From positions 1 through 64,000 of the forward strand of contig PDHQ01000025.1 of NCBI GenBank assembly GCA_003339415.1: a stretch of DNA of 64,000 bases, in the 5' to 3' direction. Position numbers and translations under genes: made by a program. Shown one piece after another: positions 12,916-25,305 of this stretch. Within the stretch, counting starts at the first letter, position 1, and every line of letters starts with the position of its first letter. The DNA is from Ophiocordyceps camponoti-saundersi (nom. inval.). Taxonomy: Eukaryota; Ascomycota; Sordariomycetes; Hypocreales; Ophiocordycipitaceae. The notes beneath the pieces were generated by a model. The model saw only the letters and a program-made list of their open reading frames with translations. It was not told where the DNA came from and made no database searches.

Positions 12916-13212
12916 TCAGTCGGTCAACTTGTAGCCGACCATCTTGGCGCAGCGTTGACAGTAGTACAGGTTGTGTGCGATGCGAACCATGCCCATGGCC
13001 GTGACATCGTCGGTAGATGTGGCCTCGACGGCGCGGGCGCATCGCATGCAGCGGAGGACTTGGACGGAGGCGATGGGACGTCTGGCGACCGAGTTCATCG
13101 GCCGGTAGCTGGATACGGGAGAATCGGAGGAGAGATCGAAGTCGGAAGAAGAGGCAGATGATGATCCGGACGATGTGGTGGACAGGCCAGAGCCGAAGAG
13201 TTTAGTAGGCAT
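12916..13212 (-). CDS. Small zinc-ribbon-like protein, uncharacterised
   Basis: A single-exon frame of 98 residues. The ATG at 13212 is chosen because the longer frame upstream begins at a TTG. Residues 1-40 are Ser-rich and probably disordered. Residues 53-92 carry a C-x2-C-x26-C-x2-C pattern (Cys55, Cys58, Cys85, Cys88) in the setting LRCMRC and YYCQRC, as in treble-clef or zinc-ribbon folds. The even cysteine pairing and clean hydrophobic spacing argue that it is a real gene rather than a chance frame. It stands alone, with no close neighbour in either direction. Its function is unknown; a nucleic-acid or protein contact through a bound zinc is the most that can be inferred. Confidence 0.7.
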   Translation of the reverse strand: MPTKLFGSGLSTTSSGSSSASSSDFDLSSDSPVSSYRPMNSVARRPIASVQVLRCMRCARAVEATSTDDVTAMGMVRIAHNLYYCQRCAKMVGYKLTD

Positions 13213-14909
13213 GGCGGGCGGTGTCGTGTTGCGTAGGTATGCAGTTGAGAGAGTTGTTGATGTGACCAAGGCGATGATGGTTTGAGATGACGGAAATGGG
13301 AGATGATGGCGACGGCGAGATATGTATGTCTTTATTCAGAGTGTGTCGAGGGTGTGTGCGCGTATGTATAGAGTGCGTGTGTGTGGACAGTGTCGATGCG
13401 ACAAGGCGGATAGATGGATAGCTGAGCAGGCAGAGAAGGCTGAATCGTCGGTTCCGGAGCAAAACGACACGGAGGAAGCGGAGAAGGGGATCGAGGTCGC
13501 TATATACATAGGTAGGGGATCTCGCGGCACAAAGCAAAAGCCGGGACGGGGGTGCGGAGGAAGGGATGGGATGGGCCTTGTTTGAGGGCGAAGAAAGGGA
13601 GGGAGGGATTTGAGCTGTACCCTGTAGGCCGGGTAGTAAGTATTCAGGTATGGCAAGGATCCACGTCTGGGATGGGAGGGCCTGATCGACGATGGAGTGC
13701 CGGCGCCGCGGACGGGCGGGGGGGGGGGGGGGGAGAAGGGGAGGACAGGGCAGCCTCCTGGTATCGAGGGGCGTTTAACTGCATGTAGTAGGTAGGTGCA
13801 TGTGTAGGGTGCTATGCATTTATCAAGTATATGTAGATAGGTCTATAAGCACATATGCACTTATGTACGGATTACGGATATGTGTATATATGTGCCGCTA
13901 TTGGATTTTGTTTGGCTCGATATATGCCTCTAAAGGGGCGCCGTCTCCTTACTCACTCACCACACCATAACCATCACACCCAAGGTTGCAGCCGACGACT
14001 TTACCCAGGACGATCTAGCAACAGCCCACCAGGAACGAAGCCAGTCTGAAGCAAAGAAGGCCGAAGAAAAACGCACAGCGCCGTTAACTTTAAGTCGAGC
14101 TATTTTCTACTACGGAAAAGCAAAAGAAGTCTATGTCTTTCCTTGTGGATTGAATTTATTAGGTTTATCCCTCCCCCCCCCCCTCTAAATTAATCGATTA
14201 ACACGTAGATAGCCGAAGCTAGTCATCGCATACACTAAGTGCTTCATTTTTTAAATCACTTATCCTCTGCCTGTCAGGAAGGGTAACGGGCATGGGAAGG
14301 GTAGCAGGGGGAGGGTTGGTTGGGTAGGGGAATAGGCAAGCCTTGCGAGACTTGCCAAGCTATCTTCTCCCTCTGCTGTTTCGAGGTATTATCGTACAGG
14401 CGTACGGATATTCATATGTACATGCATACCTACTATACCATGTATGTGCATGCATGCATACGACCGGGGAAGGGGGAGGAGCAAAAGAGGTGAATGGTGG
14501 TAAGAAAGTTGTCTGAAACGAATAAGGGACCTTTTTTTTCCTTTTCAGTCTTCCCCAGGGGACCGGCACCTTGTTGGTGGGAAAGGGAAGGTCGAGTCAA
14601 AACAAGAAACTGATGAGCATCTCCGCGGGAGAGCTTCCTTGGGTTTGGGGAAAAGAGAGGAGAAGAAAAGAAAACTACGACTCAAGAAAAGCCGGAAGAA
14701 CGAGTCAACGACTGTCCCCTTTATGCGTCGGTGGCAAGAAAGCAAGAAAAAGGAGGACTGGTTCGTTTAAGCGTCAAGGACCAGAGTCATTCGTCTAAGT
14801 TGCCTTTTAGCTTCCGGGCGGCTCTCTCGGATGCCAAGACCGGCTGGCTTGGCCTCGATAGGTGCATTTTTTTTCTTCCTTCTTCTCGTTAGGTTGGGAA
14901 AAGTGAGAG

Positions 14910-14910
<1 letters not shown>

Positions 14911-14966
<56 letters not shown>
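14911..14966. repeat. CT dinucleotide microsatellite
   Basis: About 28 uninterrupted CT units lie inside the 13.2-19.5 kb gene desert. Confidence 0.97.
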
Positions 14967-14970
<4 letters not shown>

Positions 14971-15680
14971 CACTTGGTGGGAAGTGGGTGGGACGGATCA
15001 TGGCTAGGTTAGTTTTAGGGGGGAAAGAGGTTGAGATAGACGGAGAGGGGAGGGGAGAGAGGGGAAAAAAAACAGGTGTTAGACGGTAAGAATAAGAGGG
15101 TGATTGAGAGGTGATGGGAGGCTTCTCGCGATCACGAGTTGCTGCATAGAGGGACGGATGACCCTTGTCTTTGTTAGGAGATATGCAGCTATGCCGACGC
15201 GCGCATGATTGCATGGAGGCGCGCAATGCAGGTAAAAGGGCGTGTGTACATACCTATGTACATAAGAGCGAATATTTTCAAGCGAGAGCGCATGTACGGA
15301 CTACGCGTACATACATACATGCATCTATGCGCATGCATGTTGTCTACTAGTAGGTACCAAGGTATGTGTACTAGGTTATCCGTCTATACGCATATGTATG
15401 CATCGGCGCGGGGCGGTCGTGTCTAAGGCTTGACGGGCAGTGAGCAAGGCCAAGGTAGAGAGAGACAGATGGTCTAGCAAATGTCCGATCTGAGGGCGGG
15501 AAGAAAGCCTGTGCAAAGCTGCCCTATCCAGGGGACTGGCAACTCTAAAGATTGTCTGTTCTGTCTCCGTCTTTTCCGGGGGAGGAGGGGCAGATCCCAT
15601 TTCTCGCGTGCATACATACATACGGATTACATCCGAGTCGATATAGCGGTTCTTGTCACGGAAACGTGCAGAGGGAGAGA

Positions 15681-15683
<3 letters not shown>

Positions 15684-15714
<31 letters not shown>
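15684..15714. repeat. GT dinucleotide microsatellite
   Basis: About 15 GT units run directly into a TATG stretch, inside the gene desert. Confidence 0.95.
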
Positions 15715-15718
<4 letters not shown>

Positions 15719-18700
15719 ATATTTGGCTTCGTCTGGCTCGTCCACGTCGTAGATACGACCTTTTTTACACACTCTGATGCACATTGTCATACACGCATAT
15801 GTATGAAAGCCATGTATGTATGTATGTGCAGGCAGACAGATAGACAGACACTCACACACACACAGACAGCCTCAGCCCATCCGATGAGACGGACAAGACC
15901 ACGCAAAACGATCCCCATCTTCCCATCGACGATGCCCATCTGTCTTTTAAGGCAACCCTCTAAATCCCCCCTCCCCCTCCCTTTCTATCTTCATCATCAT
16001 CATCATCGACGATATCACCTGCTCCTCTTCTACATACATACTCACACATGCATAGGTACATACATCCCTCCCGGTCATGTCCCGACTGCTGCGACCACCA
16101 TATCCAACATTGTATGTACATACATACATACATACTGATGGGTAGGCATGAGGCCCTGCTACGGAAGGCACGTTTGGTACGGCTTGGGGCATAAATTGGC
16201 ACGACCCCCCTCCCCCCTTTCTAGACAGATCATCATCCTTAGGTCAAATTGAGCACGACCGATTTGCCGCTTTGAGGCAGTTATCCTTTCTTTCTCATAC
16301 ACACATACAACACATGTGTACACGCACAACCCGCGCCACCGACTGTTTCTGACCCCCTCCCTTGTCCGCCCCACTAACGAATCGTGATGGCGTCCGCGGC
16401 CACCAGATGCCGCACCAAACCCTCGATTCACGCAAACCCGCTTCAACCCCTATGTATCCTCTTATTTTTTGTCTCCTCTCTGCGTCTCTCTCTCTCTCCA
16501 ATTCTCCCTTCTTGCCACCGTCTTCTGTATGACTGTATATGTAATCTACATCGTGCTACGGATGATGTTTCTTCTGCCGCCTTCTGTTCTACTTCTATTC
16601 TTGATGTTTCGTCTCTCCATACTTCTTCTAAACTTCAAAGTCGAGATTGATACTTTACATACATACATACATACGACATACATACGTTGGTTCGCCTTTC
16701 ACTTCCACTTCACATGCCCTGTCCAGCCTCCTTCGCCACGCTACCACGCTGCCCACGCATTGTGTACACGTTCAACGCATGCACGCCTCTTCTCTTTCCC
16801 CCTCATTTACCGGCTGTTGAAGACTGAGACGTCCATGACGCGACTTGGCGGAAACTCCGTCCCCCCTAACTCGTCAATGCTTAATCGCCTCTCTCGTGGG
16901 TCCCCCCCAAGTCGCATCCATGTCCACCTGCAAGACGTGTCAGAACAACAAAGGAGAATTAAACGAATGACTATCTTTCCCTTGACAATCTCTAAACCCT
17001 CATCTCTTTCTCTTCTTACCCTTTTTCCTCTGCTAAACCTGCTTCCCCCCTTCTCCCCGCCCCCCATATCCTGCGCCTTTCTCATTTCCCGTAGTTGCGG
17101 AGATTCAGCTCAATCTTCGGTTCAGCCGGCTCGGGATATCCCAAGTTGACGGTCTAGATTGTGCTGTTTTTTTTACTGCTCCCCCGTAATATCACTCGAC
17201 TAAGATTCTGAGTCCCTTCGCTGTGGGCAAGCCACGCATCGTGCATTCACACATACATATGTACGCAGGGACCCCCCCTTCCCATGGCCCGCTAGGGGAT
17301 TCCCGACCCTCGTCTCCGAGCCGTGAACATCACTGGTCCGCACCCACCTCCCCTCCCTGTCCGCAGCCGTCTCGGCAAGCAGACAATCATACTGGAACTC
17401 GTCTGTCCCGACCGCATATCTGTACACTCAGCCACGAGCACGGCATTGGCAAGTATCGAATTAAGCTATTGTACGGATACTCTTTTTTTACTTCATTTCG
17501 TTTATCTCGAAACCCGGTAAAAACACTTCTAAGCTCTCTCTCTCTCTCTCTCTTCTCTTCTCTTTCTCTCTACTCGCCTTCCTCTCTCTCTCTAACCCTT
17601 CTGAATGCAGAAAGCCAACGGGGTCTAGAACCGCTAGTTCGCCTAAGAGGCGTATTTAAAGACTCAGTCAGCTACCTAGGCATTCTAGACCTTCATCCCA
17701 CCACTCAACCCCCCCTACCCTCCCTCTTCTTCTTCTCCTTCTTAAAACGAACCTCGGAAAGGACAAGGAAAGCGGGAAAATCCACACACAGAGAGAGAGA
17801 GAGAGAGAGTGAGAGAGAGCTCTATCCGTAGTGGTTTCCGGTTCGCCATCGTCAGACACTAGGCCAAGGCGCACTCTCGATCCAAACATGTCCTTGTCAA
17901 CTTTCCCAAGTCCCGTGTTTCGTCTGAGGTTTTGTCTTTCTAAGCCTCTTTCATCGTCTTCGTATCTGCCTTCTTGTCACTTGACAATCCAGAGCAGTGT
18001 CATGTTACCGGCATTTCAACACCTGCTGCAATTGAGGTCCGGATACCGAACCAAGGGACCATTGAATTTTTTTGCCCTCTTCGTCAGCCTGCGCCACCGC
18101 GTCAGTCTTATCGAAGCTCCCCCCCCTCTCTCTCTCTTCTCTTCTCACACACCCCCCCTTTGATAGATGAGCTGACGCGTACATACTGTACGAATCGACT
18201 GCTTTCTTTTTCTCCTCCTTCTTCTTCCTTTGTTGGCCGCGCTCTCGGCTCCTGTAGAGTCTCACATGGCCCGTGCCTAACTCGGGCGCCGTCCTGTCCC
18301 GGATGTGTCGGCCTTGTTGGTTCATCGGGGTTCATCGGGGTTCCGACCGGCCGGTTCAGTTGGTCAAGGGCCAACCGATTGATCTAACCTTATGCCATGT
18401 ATCGACGCCTCCTCGTTTGTTGCATTGGCTTCCCCTTATGAGCTGTCACCCTTCCCCCCCCCCCCCCCCCCCTTTGCAAAACCAAGTATATATGCATATG
18501 TGTAAGGGTATGTATGAGAAAAGCATCTCGATTAACCCCGTTTCTTCTGCCGCGGATTGCGGAAACCTCCATCTCCCATCTTCCCCCCTCGCATCACCAT
18601 CACCAACTACAACTTCCCATCGGTGGAAACTCACTTTGCCCGCTGCGACGGACCGACGGAAGAAATATCGTAGGTTCTCCAAGATGGGTATACACCAGGC

Positions 18701-19506
18701 TCCAGCCAACCTTACTAGCCTACAACAATCAAGCAGCCTCCCTTAGAGAAAGCAAAAAGGAAAACAATAACTAGACCAGCCTCCCCACCCACCCCCTTTT
18801 CCCGGCGCCGCCTCTCCTGAGAGGCACGTGAATCTCAAACCTAAGCTCAACACGGACCAAGGGCAAAGAATACAGATATGCTTATAGTATAAAATCATAT
18901 TCGTCCTTGGCCGGAAAGGCATAGGCTCTGCGTAGAGGAAGCTGTACTTATGCAATGCTCTAAATCAATCGGGGGAGGAAAAGGGGGAAATCCAACCCCT
19001 TCACAAATTCCCCCTCCCCAATCCCCATTTTCAACAGCATACACCCCCAAAATACAATGATAACCCCGGATCCCATGAGTCTATGACATGCTTCTTCTTC
19101 TTCTTCTTCTCCCCCTTGTCTTCCTGCCAATAAATGCCCGACTTCGAATTCCCTTTCCTGCGCCGGCGACCCTTTCCAGTTCTGTGTCCCGGTTCCATGC
19201 GCCGTCGCCGATCAAGATTCTGTCCACGACGAAACTGTGATCTGCTCCGGAGACTCGAGACGGTGAACCGTAGGGCCGTGCTATTGAAACATCAAGGATA
19301 TCGCAATGTGGAAAAAAAAAACAAAGTAAAATGCCATCCCAACTGACGGTTCGTAAACCAAAAACACATGGAAAAAGGGAGTGGAAAGAGGGCAACCGGC
19401 CTCTCATAGATGCCGTATCATCTCTCGTAGATGGTTATTTTTTTTCGGTTCTTTTATAGTTTCTTTCTTTAGTTTTTGATTCTTTCTTCTTCTCCTTCTC
19501 AGCTTG

Positions 19507-22086
19507 TTAGCCCTTGAATCGCCAGCGCTTGTTGTTCTCCTTGATCCACCAGCGGGCTTTAAAGGCAGCTGTCTCGGTCCAGGCGGCGGCCTCGACGCCA
19601 TGCTTGTGCTCAATCTTCTCCAGCAGAGGGTCAAAGGAGAAGGAGATGACGGGCTCCGTCTCGTGCGGGTCCTCGGCCGTGTTGGTGAAGCGCCACTCGA
19701 CGTCGTCGATGACGGGCATGATGAGGCGCCAGTCAGGACGATGGGCGTCGCGGACGGCTATCGTCGCTTTGCCCGGGTTCATCACCGTGAACAGCCAGTT
19801 GGACTCGCCTGTTTCCCACGAGGCCTGACGCTGCGGTCGGAGAAGAGACTGGCCCTCGTAGTTGCTCATCAGATCCCGCGCTGCCTGCTTGGTCGTCTTC
19901 GAGAGCGAGCCCGTCTCGATAAGCAGGTCGAGAATGGTGGGTAGGATAGAGAGGGAGGCGGCTGCGTCGTTGATGTCGATGGCTGGTAGCAGCGGGTGTG
20001 AGATGACGAGAGGGACGTGGAAGTTGCCAACGTTGCCGTTATAGTAGGGCGTCACTCCTCCGTTTTCCGGAAGCGATAGGCCGTGGTCGCCGACCATGAC
20101 AAGCAGCGTCTCGTTGGCGACACCCTGCTCGTCGAGGATCTCCATGATCTGACCGAGCCAGCGGTCGGCGAAGCCGATAGTATTAACGTAGTGAGAGAGG
20201 TCGTTGAGCTTCTTGTCGTCCGAGAGCGGCAGATAGTTTTCGCCTTCGGGCAGGACAAAGGGGTGATGGGTAGTGCTGGTGAGATGCGACAGGAAGACGC
20301 GCCCATTGTTCTTCTTGGCCGTCGCAAACTCATCGCGAATGTAGTCCTTGAGAACTTCTTCCGACATGCCATAGTAGTTGGTATCCGACTCGTTGATCTT
20401 GCCAAACTTGGCCTTGTCGCTGTGCAGATACTCCTTGCTAACGAAGAACCCCTCGGGATAACCAAGGACGGGCATCTCGGCATCCTGCTTGTCGTAACCC
20501 TCGGTGACAGACTGCATAAAGGTCGACCTCCACTTGTACGAGTTGAAATCATCGCCACCGTTGCTGTTGCTGCTGTCTCTCTGTAGCTCGTTGAAAGCGT
20601 TGAAGATTTGAGCCAGACACGGCTGGTAGACGTGCGTCTCGTACTCGCGGTTGAAGTCGGCGACGAGCGGATAGAGACCGCAGAGGGTGCCGGCCATGCT
20701 CTTCAGGGTATAGGTGCTGGTAGTATGGACGTTGTTTGCGTTGATGCCGCCGCGTGCCTTCCTGTGGGTGTGGGGGAAGCCATCGTCATAGTCACCCGTC
20801 AGGTAGTTGGCATTGGGCGTCAAGCTGGCGAAGAGGTCGGCAGCACTGGCAGGCAGGGTGTTGTTGTCATGGCTGGCAGCGAGCGTCTCCCAGATGTAGC
20901 CGTTCTTCTTGATGGGGAAGACGTCCTTGCGAGTGCTCTCGAGTTTGATGAGGACGACGTGACGGATCTTGATATCACCGAGGCTGTGTCTGAGCTCGGG
21001 CAAAAGGGCCGCATCGAGGTTGGAGACGCGGAGGGGGTCCTTGTCGGCGCGGTAGTGCTCCTTGCCCTCATACCAGTCGGCGAAACCCGGCAGAGTGGTC
21101 CCCTCAGGCAGCCAGGGCCAGGAAGGGGCTTCGGCGAGGGCCGTGCGGTTCTCCAAGTCGCTGTTGACCTCGTTGCTGTACGAGGGGACCAGGCGGGCTG
21201 GGCTAGGGGATGAAGGGAGGAGATCGATGAAGGGTATCAGGGGCAACGTCCACGACATGAAGACGAGGGAGCTGTCGACGGGGCGTGCGACGGAGGAGAT
21301 GGCCATGATGATGAGAGTAATGGCGAGACTGACGTGCAGACAAAGGGAAGGGCGTTTCTCATCGGCCGAAGCAGGGGCGTCGTCGACGGTCAGGAGCTTG
21401 CGTTCGCCCGAAGCGTCCTCGACGTCGTCCTGGGGGATGTTGTGGTAGGTGAGGGGGCGGGAGGAGGAGGAGCCGGCGGCGGCGGCGGCGGCCCGGGGCG
21501 AGACCTTGCTCAAGAGGAAGGCGAGGGGCCATCGAATGAGATTCAAAGCAGCACCGAAGACGGAGGCGAACAGGTTCTGAGCCAGCCAGGCGATGATGAC
21601 GATGGAGCCGGCGGTGATGCTGCAGGAGAAGAGTCCCGAGAGAAGCATACCCCAGGCAGCGGAGTCGCCAGCGACGCCGACATTGCGCCAGCGAAGCTCC
21701 GTCCCGGTAACGACGAAGAAGGAGATGCTAACGGAGGCAAAGAAGAGGGTGGAGGCGATGATGAAGGAGGCCAGGGAGATGGCCATGATGCGCAGGCTGC
21801 GTATACTGATGGACGATATGTTGTCGAGGAACAGGCGCATGAGCAGGAGGAAGAAGACGTCTTGTGTGAAGAAGGACATGGCGTATCCTAGAAGACCGGA
21901 TGCCATGGCATCGACATGGGCGTAGATGTGGACCAGCTTGGCGGCCAGGACGGCGACGGCGACGACGGAGAAGGCATAGCGGGACGGGAGAAGGGCGCGT
22001 CGGTTGAAGAGGAAGAGGATGACTCTGGTGGTTAAGGACGGACAGGAAGGGCCGGCCTGGGAGAGGCCCAGGGGGCGAGGGATCAT
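19507..22086 (-). CDS. Polytopic membrane protein with sulfatase/alkaline-phosphatase-fold domain
   Basis: A single exon of 859 residues from the ATG at 22086. The first 200 or so residues hold several hydrophobic segments, for example AFSVVAVAVLAAKL, VFFLLLMRLFL and ISLASFIIASTLFFA, giving an N-terminal multi-span anchor. A linker with an Ala run and a charged stretch follows, then another hydrophobic segment. The C-terminal half, about 370-800, is a sulfatase-type alpha/beta domain. It has HVVLIKLESTR near the first metal site, a Thr/Ser-rich nucleophile region TTSTYTLKSMAG, and MVGDHGLSLPENG with the metal-binding Asp-His pair. The architecture is like LtaS or EptA-type phosphotransferases, and many fungal genomes carry such proteins annotated only as sulfatases. 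The substrate is unknown; it probably faces the secretory lumen or cell surface. Regulation is not visible. Confidence 0.88.
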   Translation of the reverse strand: MIPRPLGLSQAGPSCPSLTTRVILFLFNRRALLPSRYAFSVVAVAVLAAKLVHIYAHVDAMASGLLGYAMSFFTQDVFFLLLMRLFLDNISSISIRSLRIMAISLASFIIASTLFFASVSISFFVVTGTELRWRNVGVAGDSAAWGMLLSGLFSCSITAGSIVIIAWLAQNLFASVFGAALNLIRWPLAFLLSKVSPRAAAAAAGSSSSRPLTYHNIPQDDVEDASGERKLLTVDDAPASADEKRPSLCLHVSLAITLIIMAISSVARPVDSSLVFMSWTLPLIPFIDLLPSSPSPARLVPSYSNEVNSDLENRTALAEAPSWPWLPEGTTLPGFADWYEGKEHYRADKDPLRVSNLDAALLPELRHSLGDIKIRHVVLIKLESTRKDVFPIKKNGYIWETLAASHDNNTLPASAADLFASLTPNANYLTGDYDDGFPHTHRKARGGINANNVHTTSTYTLKSMAGTLCGLYPLVADFNREYETHVYQPCLAQIFNAFNELQRDSSNSNGGDDFNSYKWRSTFMQSVTEGYDKQDAEMPVLGYPEGFFVSKEYLHSDKAKFGKINESDTNYYGMSEEVLKDYIRDEFATAKKNNGRVFLSHLTSTTHHPFVLPEGENYLPLSDDKKLNDLSHYVNTIGFADRWLGQIMEILDEQGVANETLLVMVGDHGLSLPENGGVTPYYNGNVGNFHVPLVISHPLLPAIDINDAAASLSILPTILDLLIETGSLSKTTKQAARDLMSNYEGQSLLRPQRQASWETGESNWLFTVMNPGKATIAVRDAHRPDWRLIMPVIDDVEWRFTNTAEDPHETEPVISFSFDPLLEKIEHKHGVEAAAWTETAAFKARWWIKENNKRWRFKG

Positions 22087-24276
22087 GGTGGCGATGGGCG
22101 AGGCTTGATGGGTTATGGGTGTAAGACGAGTCGAAGAGTGTGAGGAGGGATCCGGTTCAGGGGTTTGATATGGTAGCGTCGGTGTAGGAGGAGGAGGAGA
22201 TGATGATATTGACGATATTAAGAAGGAGAAAAGATGGGAAGACGAGAAGATGGAGATGGGTAGGTAGTTGGGAGGAGGGGGGGGGGTTGGTGTAAGTAGG
22301 AGGAGGAGGAGGAGGAGGAGGAGGAGAACAACGGGGCGAGACAGTTGAAGAAAAGGGGAAAAGGATGAAGAAAGAAGATGAAGGCTAGAGAAACAATCGA
22401 GAAGAAGAAGAAGAAGAAAAAGGACGATGAAGGCTCCCTTATGGCTTTAGAAAAAGCCCCAAGTCCATTATGACTATGTAGAAAGGCTGGAAAGCTTGGG
22501 AACTGACCGGCCCACAAGCCAAATTGGCGTTCCTTTACCTTTTCTGAATTGAGGATGAAAGAATAGACGGCTCCATATCTTTGACTCTTGTGACTTTTTG
22601 GATAGGGCCGTGACTAGTTTCTCTCTCTCTCTCTCTCTCTCTTGCTTCTCTTCTCTTCCACTTACAACATACTTGGCTTGCCTTTTTTCCTCTGTTCAAG
22701 GGAGGGACGGACACTGTGACGTTTGGTGAAGAAGACTGGTGTAGACACGGTGCGTCAAGTTTCTTTTCCTCTTCTTCTTTAGACTGACTTTCATGTTTTA
22801 CTTGGGCGCGACTCAGATGGTGGAATTGGCTTGACACGCATCAGCCCGAGAATTGTTAAGATTCGAGAGAGTAAGGTTGTGGAGAGCTCTTATTATTGGG
22901 GAAACAAAGAAGAGACGGGGGCAAGATGAATAGGTGGAGGAGGAGGAAGAAAAGGAAGAGGAAGAGGTAGGAAACTCAAAGGTGAGTGAGATTTACTCGA
23001 TCGTGGTTGCATGAATGATGTATGTGCGTTCATACGATGAACCCTACTGTCCAGCCTTTGATTCAACGTCTCTCTTTTTTTCTTCTCGCCACGCGTACAT
23101 GGACGTAATGGCGAGGCAGAATCTAAACCATCCTATGACGCGGCGTGACTATCACCGGCCCGTGATGGAATCTCTTCCATTCCTAGTTTCCTACCTAGAC
23201 CTAGTCGTAGGTAGGTAGGCATCTTGACACCTTCGCGTATGCATAAACGTATGTAGGTAAAGTAGATGTGTCTAAAGAACGGGGAACAACCTTGTCGTAA
23301 AAAGAGGATGCATAGAATTGTTCTCCGGCATGACATTGTATGGAACTCGTGGAAATACAATATGCCACTCCCGTCTCCTATTCCCCTCTTTCTCCCCTCC
23401 CGCTCAACGTTAACGTTTAACGTGGGGAAGATGAAAGAAGAAGAAGAGGAAGAAGAACGAGACTTACTCTAGGCCATGCTCGGGTGGGTTATCAAGCTAG
23501 CTACCATTTACTTAGCCGGTTAGTTAGCTTCTTCCTCGTTCTTACTTAGCCTTTTTTTTTAATTCTCCTCTTTCATGCCCGGAAACAATTCAGAAAGTCA
23601 GAACATACCTTGCCTCACAAAGAGAAGACAAGGGAAGGGAGAAGGGTTGAAGAGAGGAACAGAGAAAATCGATAGTCGACAAGTCACGATCCTCTTCACT
23701 CAATGTGAAAAGCCGAGATCAAAGGCATTCACATACTTGCCGCAAGTTACCAGCAAATGCAATATCGTCCACTGGCATATTTCAACGTCGTTGGCTTCTT
23801 TGTCTTCTTCCGGACAGGCCAGAGAGAAAGAGAGAGAAAAAAAAAAACGGCCATCTGTATCCGTTGAAAGTCTGGCGTCCACTTTGGCTAATTTGGCGTC
23901 CCATCTTTTTTACCATGACAATGACATGCGATGATAGCATGACACGTGTTTTATCCGTATAGAGGAGTGAAGATTATTCTATTCTATCCTTTTTTCGGAA
24001 GCACGAAGTAAGAGAGACAGACAATTGAAAGGGAAAAAAAAAAGGCTATTCGTACATACAATAGAAGAATTGTTCGGAGCCGTCGGAGCCGAAGCTTTTT
24101 CCTTCCGTCTCTCTCTCCCTCTCTCCCTCTGTCCCTCTCTTTGTGTCACGCCCTCTCTGTCACTCTCTCTCTTCCTCTCCTCTCCTCTCCTCTGCTCTCC
24201 TCTCCTCTCCTTCAACCATCATCATCGTCATCATCATCGTTCACCACACAGAACAAGAGGGGGCAAAAAAAAAAAA
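22087..24276. other. Intergenic region, purine/pyrimidine-rich
   Basis: This 2.2-kb spacer lies between the divergent membrane enzyme (minus) and AhpD-like gene (plus), so it should contain both promoters. It has GAGGA-type trinucleotide stretches at 22298-22325, a CT array at 22620-22641, and a CT-rich leader (24106-24215) followed by an A-run ending at the next ATG. No gene was found. Confidence 0.5.
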
Positions 24277-25254
24277 ATGTCCAAACTATCGCCCTCCCTC
24301 AAATCCCTCCTCAAATCGCCCGCCTCCCGGCCCGACCCCGTCTCCGCCCCGGCCGGCATTCGACGCGTCTATGACGATTTGGCGGCCGACGCTGGCCGAC
24401 ACAAGCTGGGCATGAGACCGTGGCTGGCCATCTCCGTTCGTCCCTTTTTTGTCTCTCAACCAAAAAGCCGTCGCGAGCTATTTTTCAGTTCTCCCTTTTT
24501 CTGACGCGTAGAGCCCAATTTCTTCCTCTTCTTCCTCCTCCTCCTCCCCCTTTGCTGTACCTTGATCTCTTGGAAATCCCCCTCTTCATCTACATAGACG
24601 GCTGCTACTGTCACTCTCAATTCGCCCGGGTCCTTGATCCATTTACATGCCGTTGCCTCGGCTCGCTCCGACGCGACGACGTCGGCTTGCTTGATGCGCG
24701 AGGTTGGCTTCAGATGCATCAGCTTCAATGGCATCCCTCGCACCATCAACGCCCTCGTCGCTCTTCGCGCCGCCTTGCCGTCCGTCGTCAACGATCGTCT
24801 CGACGAGGAGAGCAAAAGTCAATGCTCCGACTTTACAGTAGAGAAACGGCTCGGTCGCCAGTTATTCGAATCCGTTTACGGCCCCCTCGCCTCGAGACTG
24901 ACTCGCAAGCTGGATGACGCCCACCCGAATCTTACCCGCTACATCCTTCATCACCACTACGGAGCCCTGCTCGCTCAGGCTTCGGAACCGTTCCCTCGTC
25001 TGCTGACGTCCGTCGTCGCCGTCGCTTGTCTGCGTGCCCAGACTGGCGTCGGTCCTCAGCTCTTGTCCCATGTTTACGGCCTGCGGAAGGCTGACCTTGA
25101 TGGCTCGTGGCGTCGTGATTGGCTATACGAGAAGGATGGCGATGAGGAGGCTGCTCGTTGGCTGATGACTGATGACGGCGGCGAGTGGCTGCTGAGAAGC
25201 ATCGATGTCATCGTCGAGGCTTTTGGAGGGGGCAACTTTGCCGCCACATCGTGA
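24277..25254 (+). CDS. AhpD/carboxymuconolactone-decarboxylase-like protein
   Basis: Two exons, 24277-24435 and 24598-25254, are joined over a 162-nt intron (GTTCGT..ATAG) to give 271 residues in phase. The stop TAG at 24595-24597 is the acceptor, so the second exon cannot extend left. The predicted junction reads WLAIS-TAATVTLNSPGSLIHLH. The protein resembles the fungal AhpD-like family that includes yeast Pxp2, a peroxisomal matrix protein. It has a helical segment SARSDATTSACLMREVGF followed by SFNGIPRTINALVALRAALP. The redox CxxC pair of classical AhpD is absent; only one cysteine lies in that helix. The C-terminus is AATS, so no PTS1 is present. It sits next to SCOT. The family call is moderate, because it rests on the pattern of the central helices. 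Confidence 0.65.
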
Positions 25255-25303
25255 GAAGCCGGTTGCTCTACTACTAAAACATGAGTGAAGAGTACTACTA
25301 CTA

Positions 25304-25305
<2 letters not shown>

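Larger units (their letters stand above)
13213..19506. other. 6.3-kb gene desert
   Basis: I find no supportable gene on either strand. The stretch holds poly-G (13718-13733), poly-C (18454-18472), a long CT array (14911-14966), a GT array (15684-15714), several TATG/CATA arrays (for example 16111-16136 and 16658-16685) and CT-rich stretches at 17536-17595. The longest frames are Ser/Leu/Thr-rich translations of pyrimidine tracts. It may hold regulatory DNA or non-coding transcripts, but nothing in the sequence shows this. Confidence 0.5.

Noticed and set aside
16469..17149. 226-codon plus-strand frame in the gene desert
   Set aside because: It is Ser/Leu/Pro-rich throughout, with no domain or splice structure, and arises from pyrimidine tracts.
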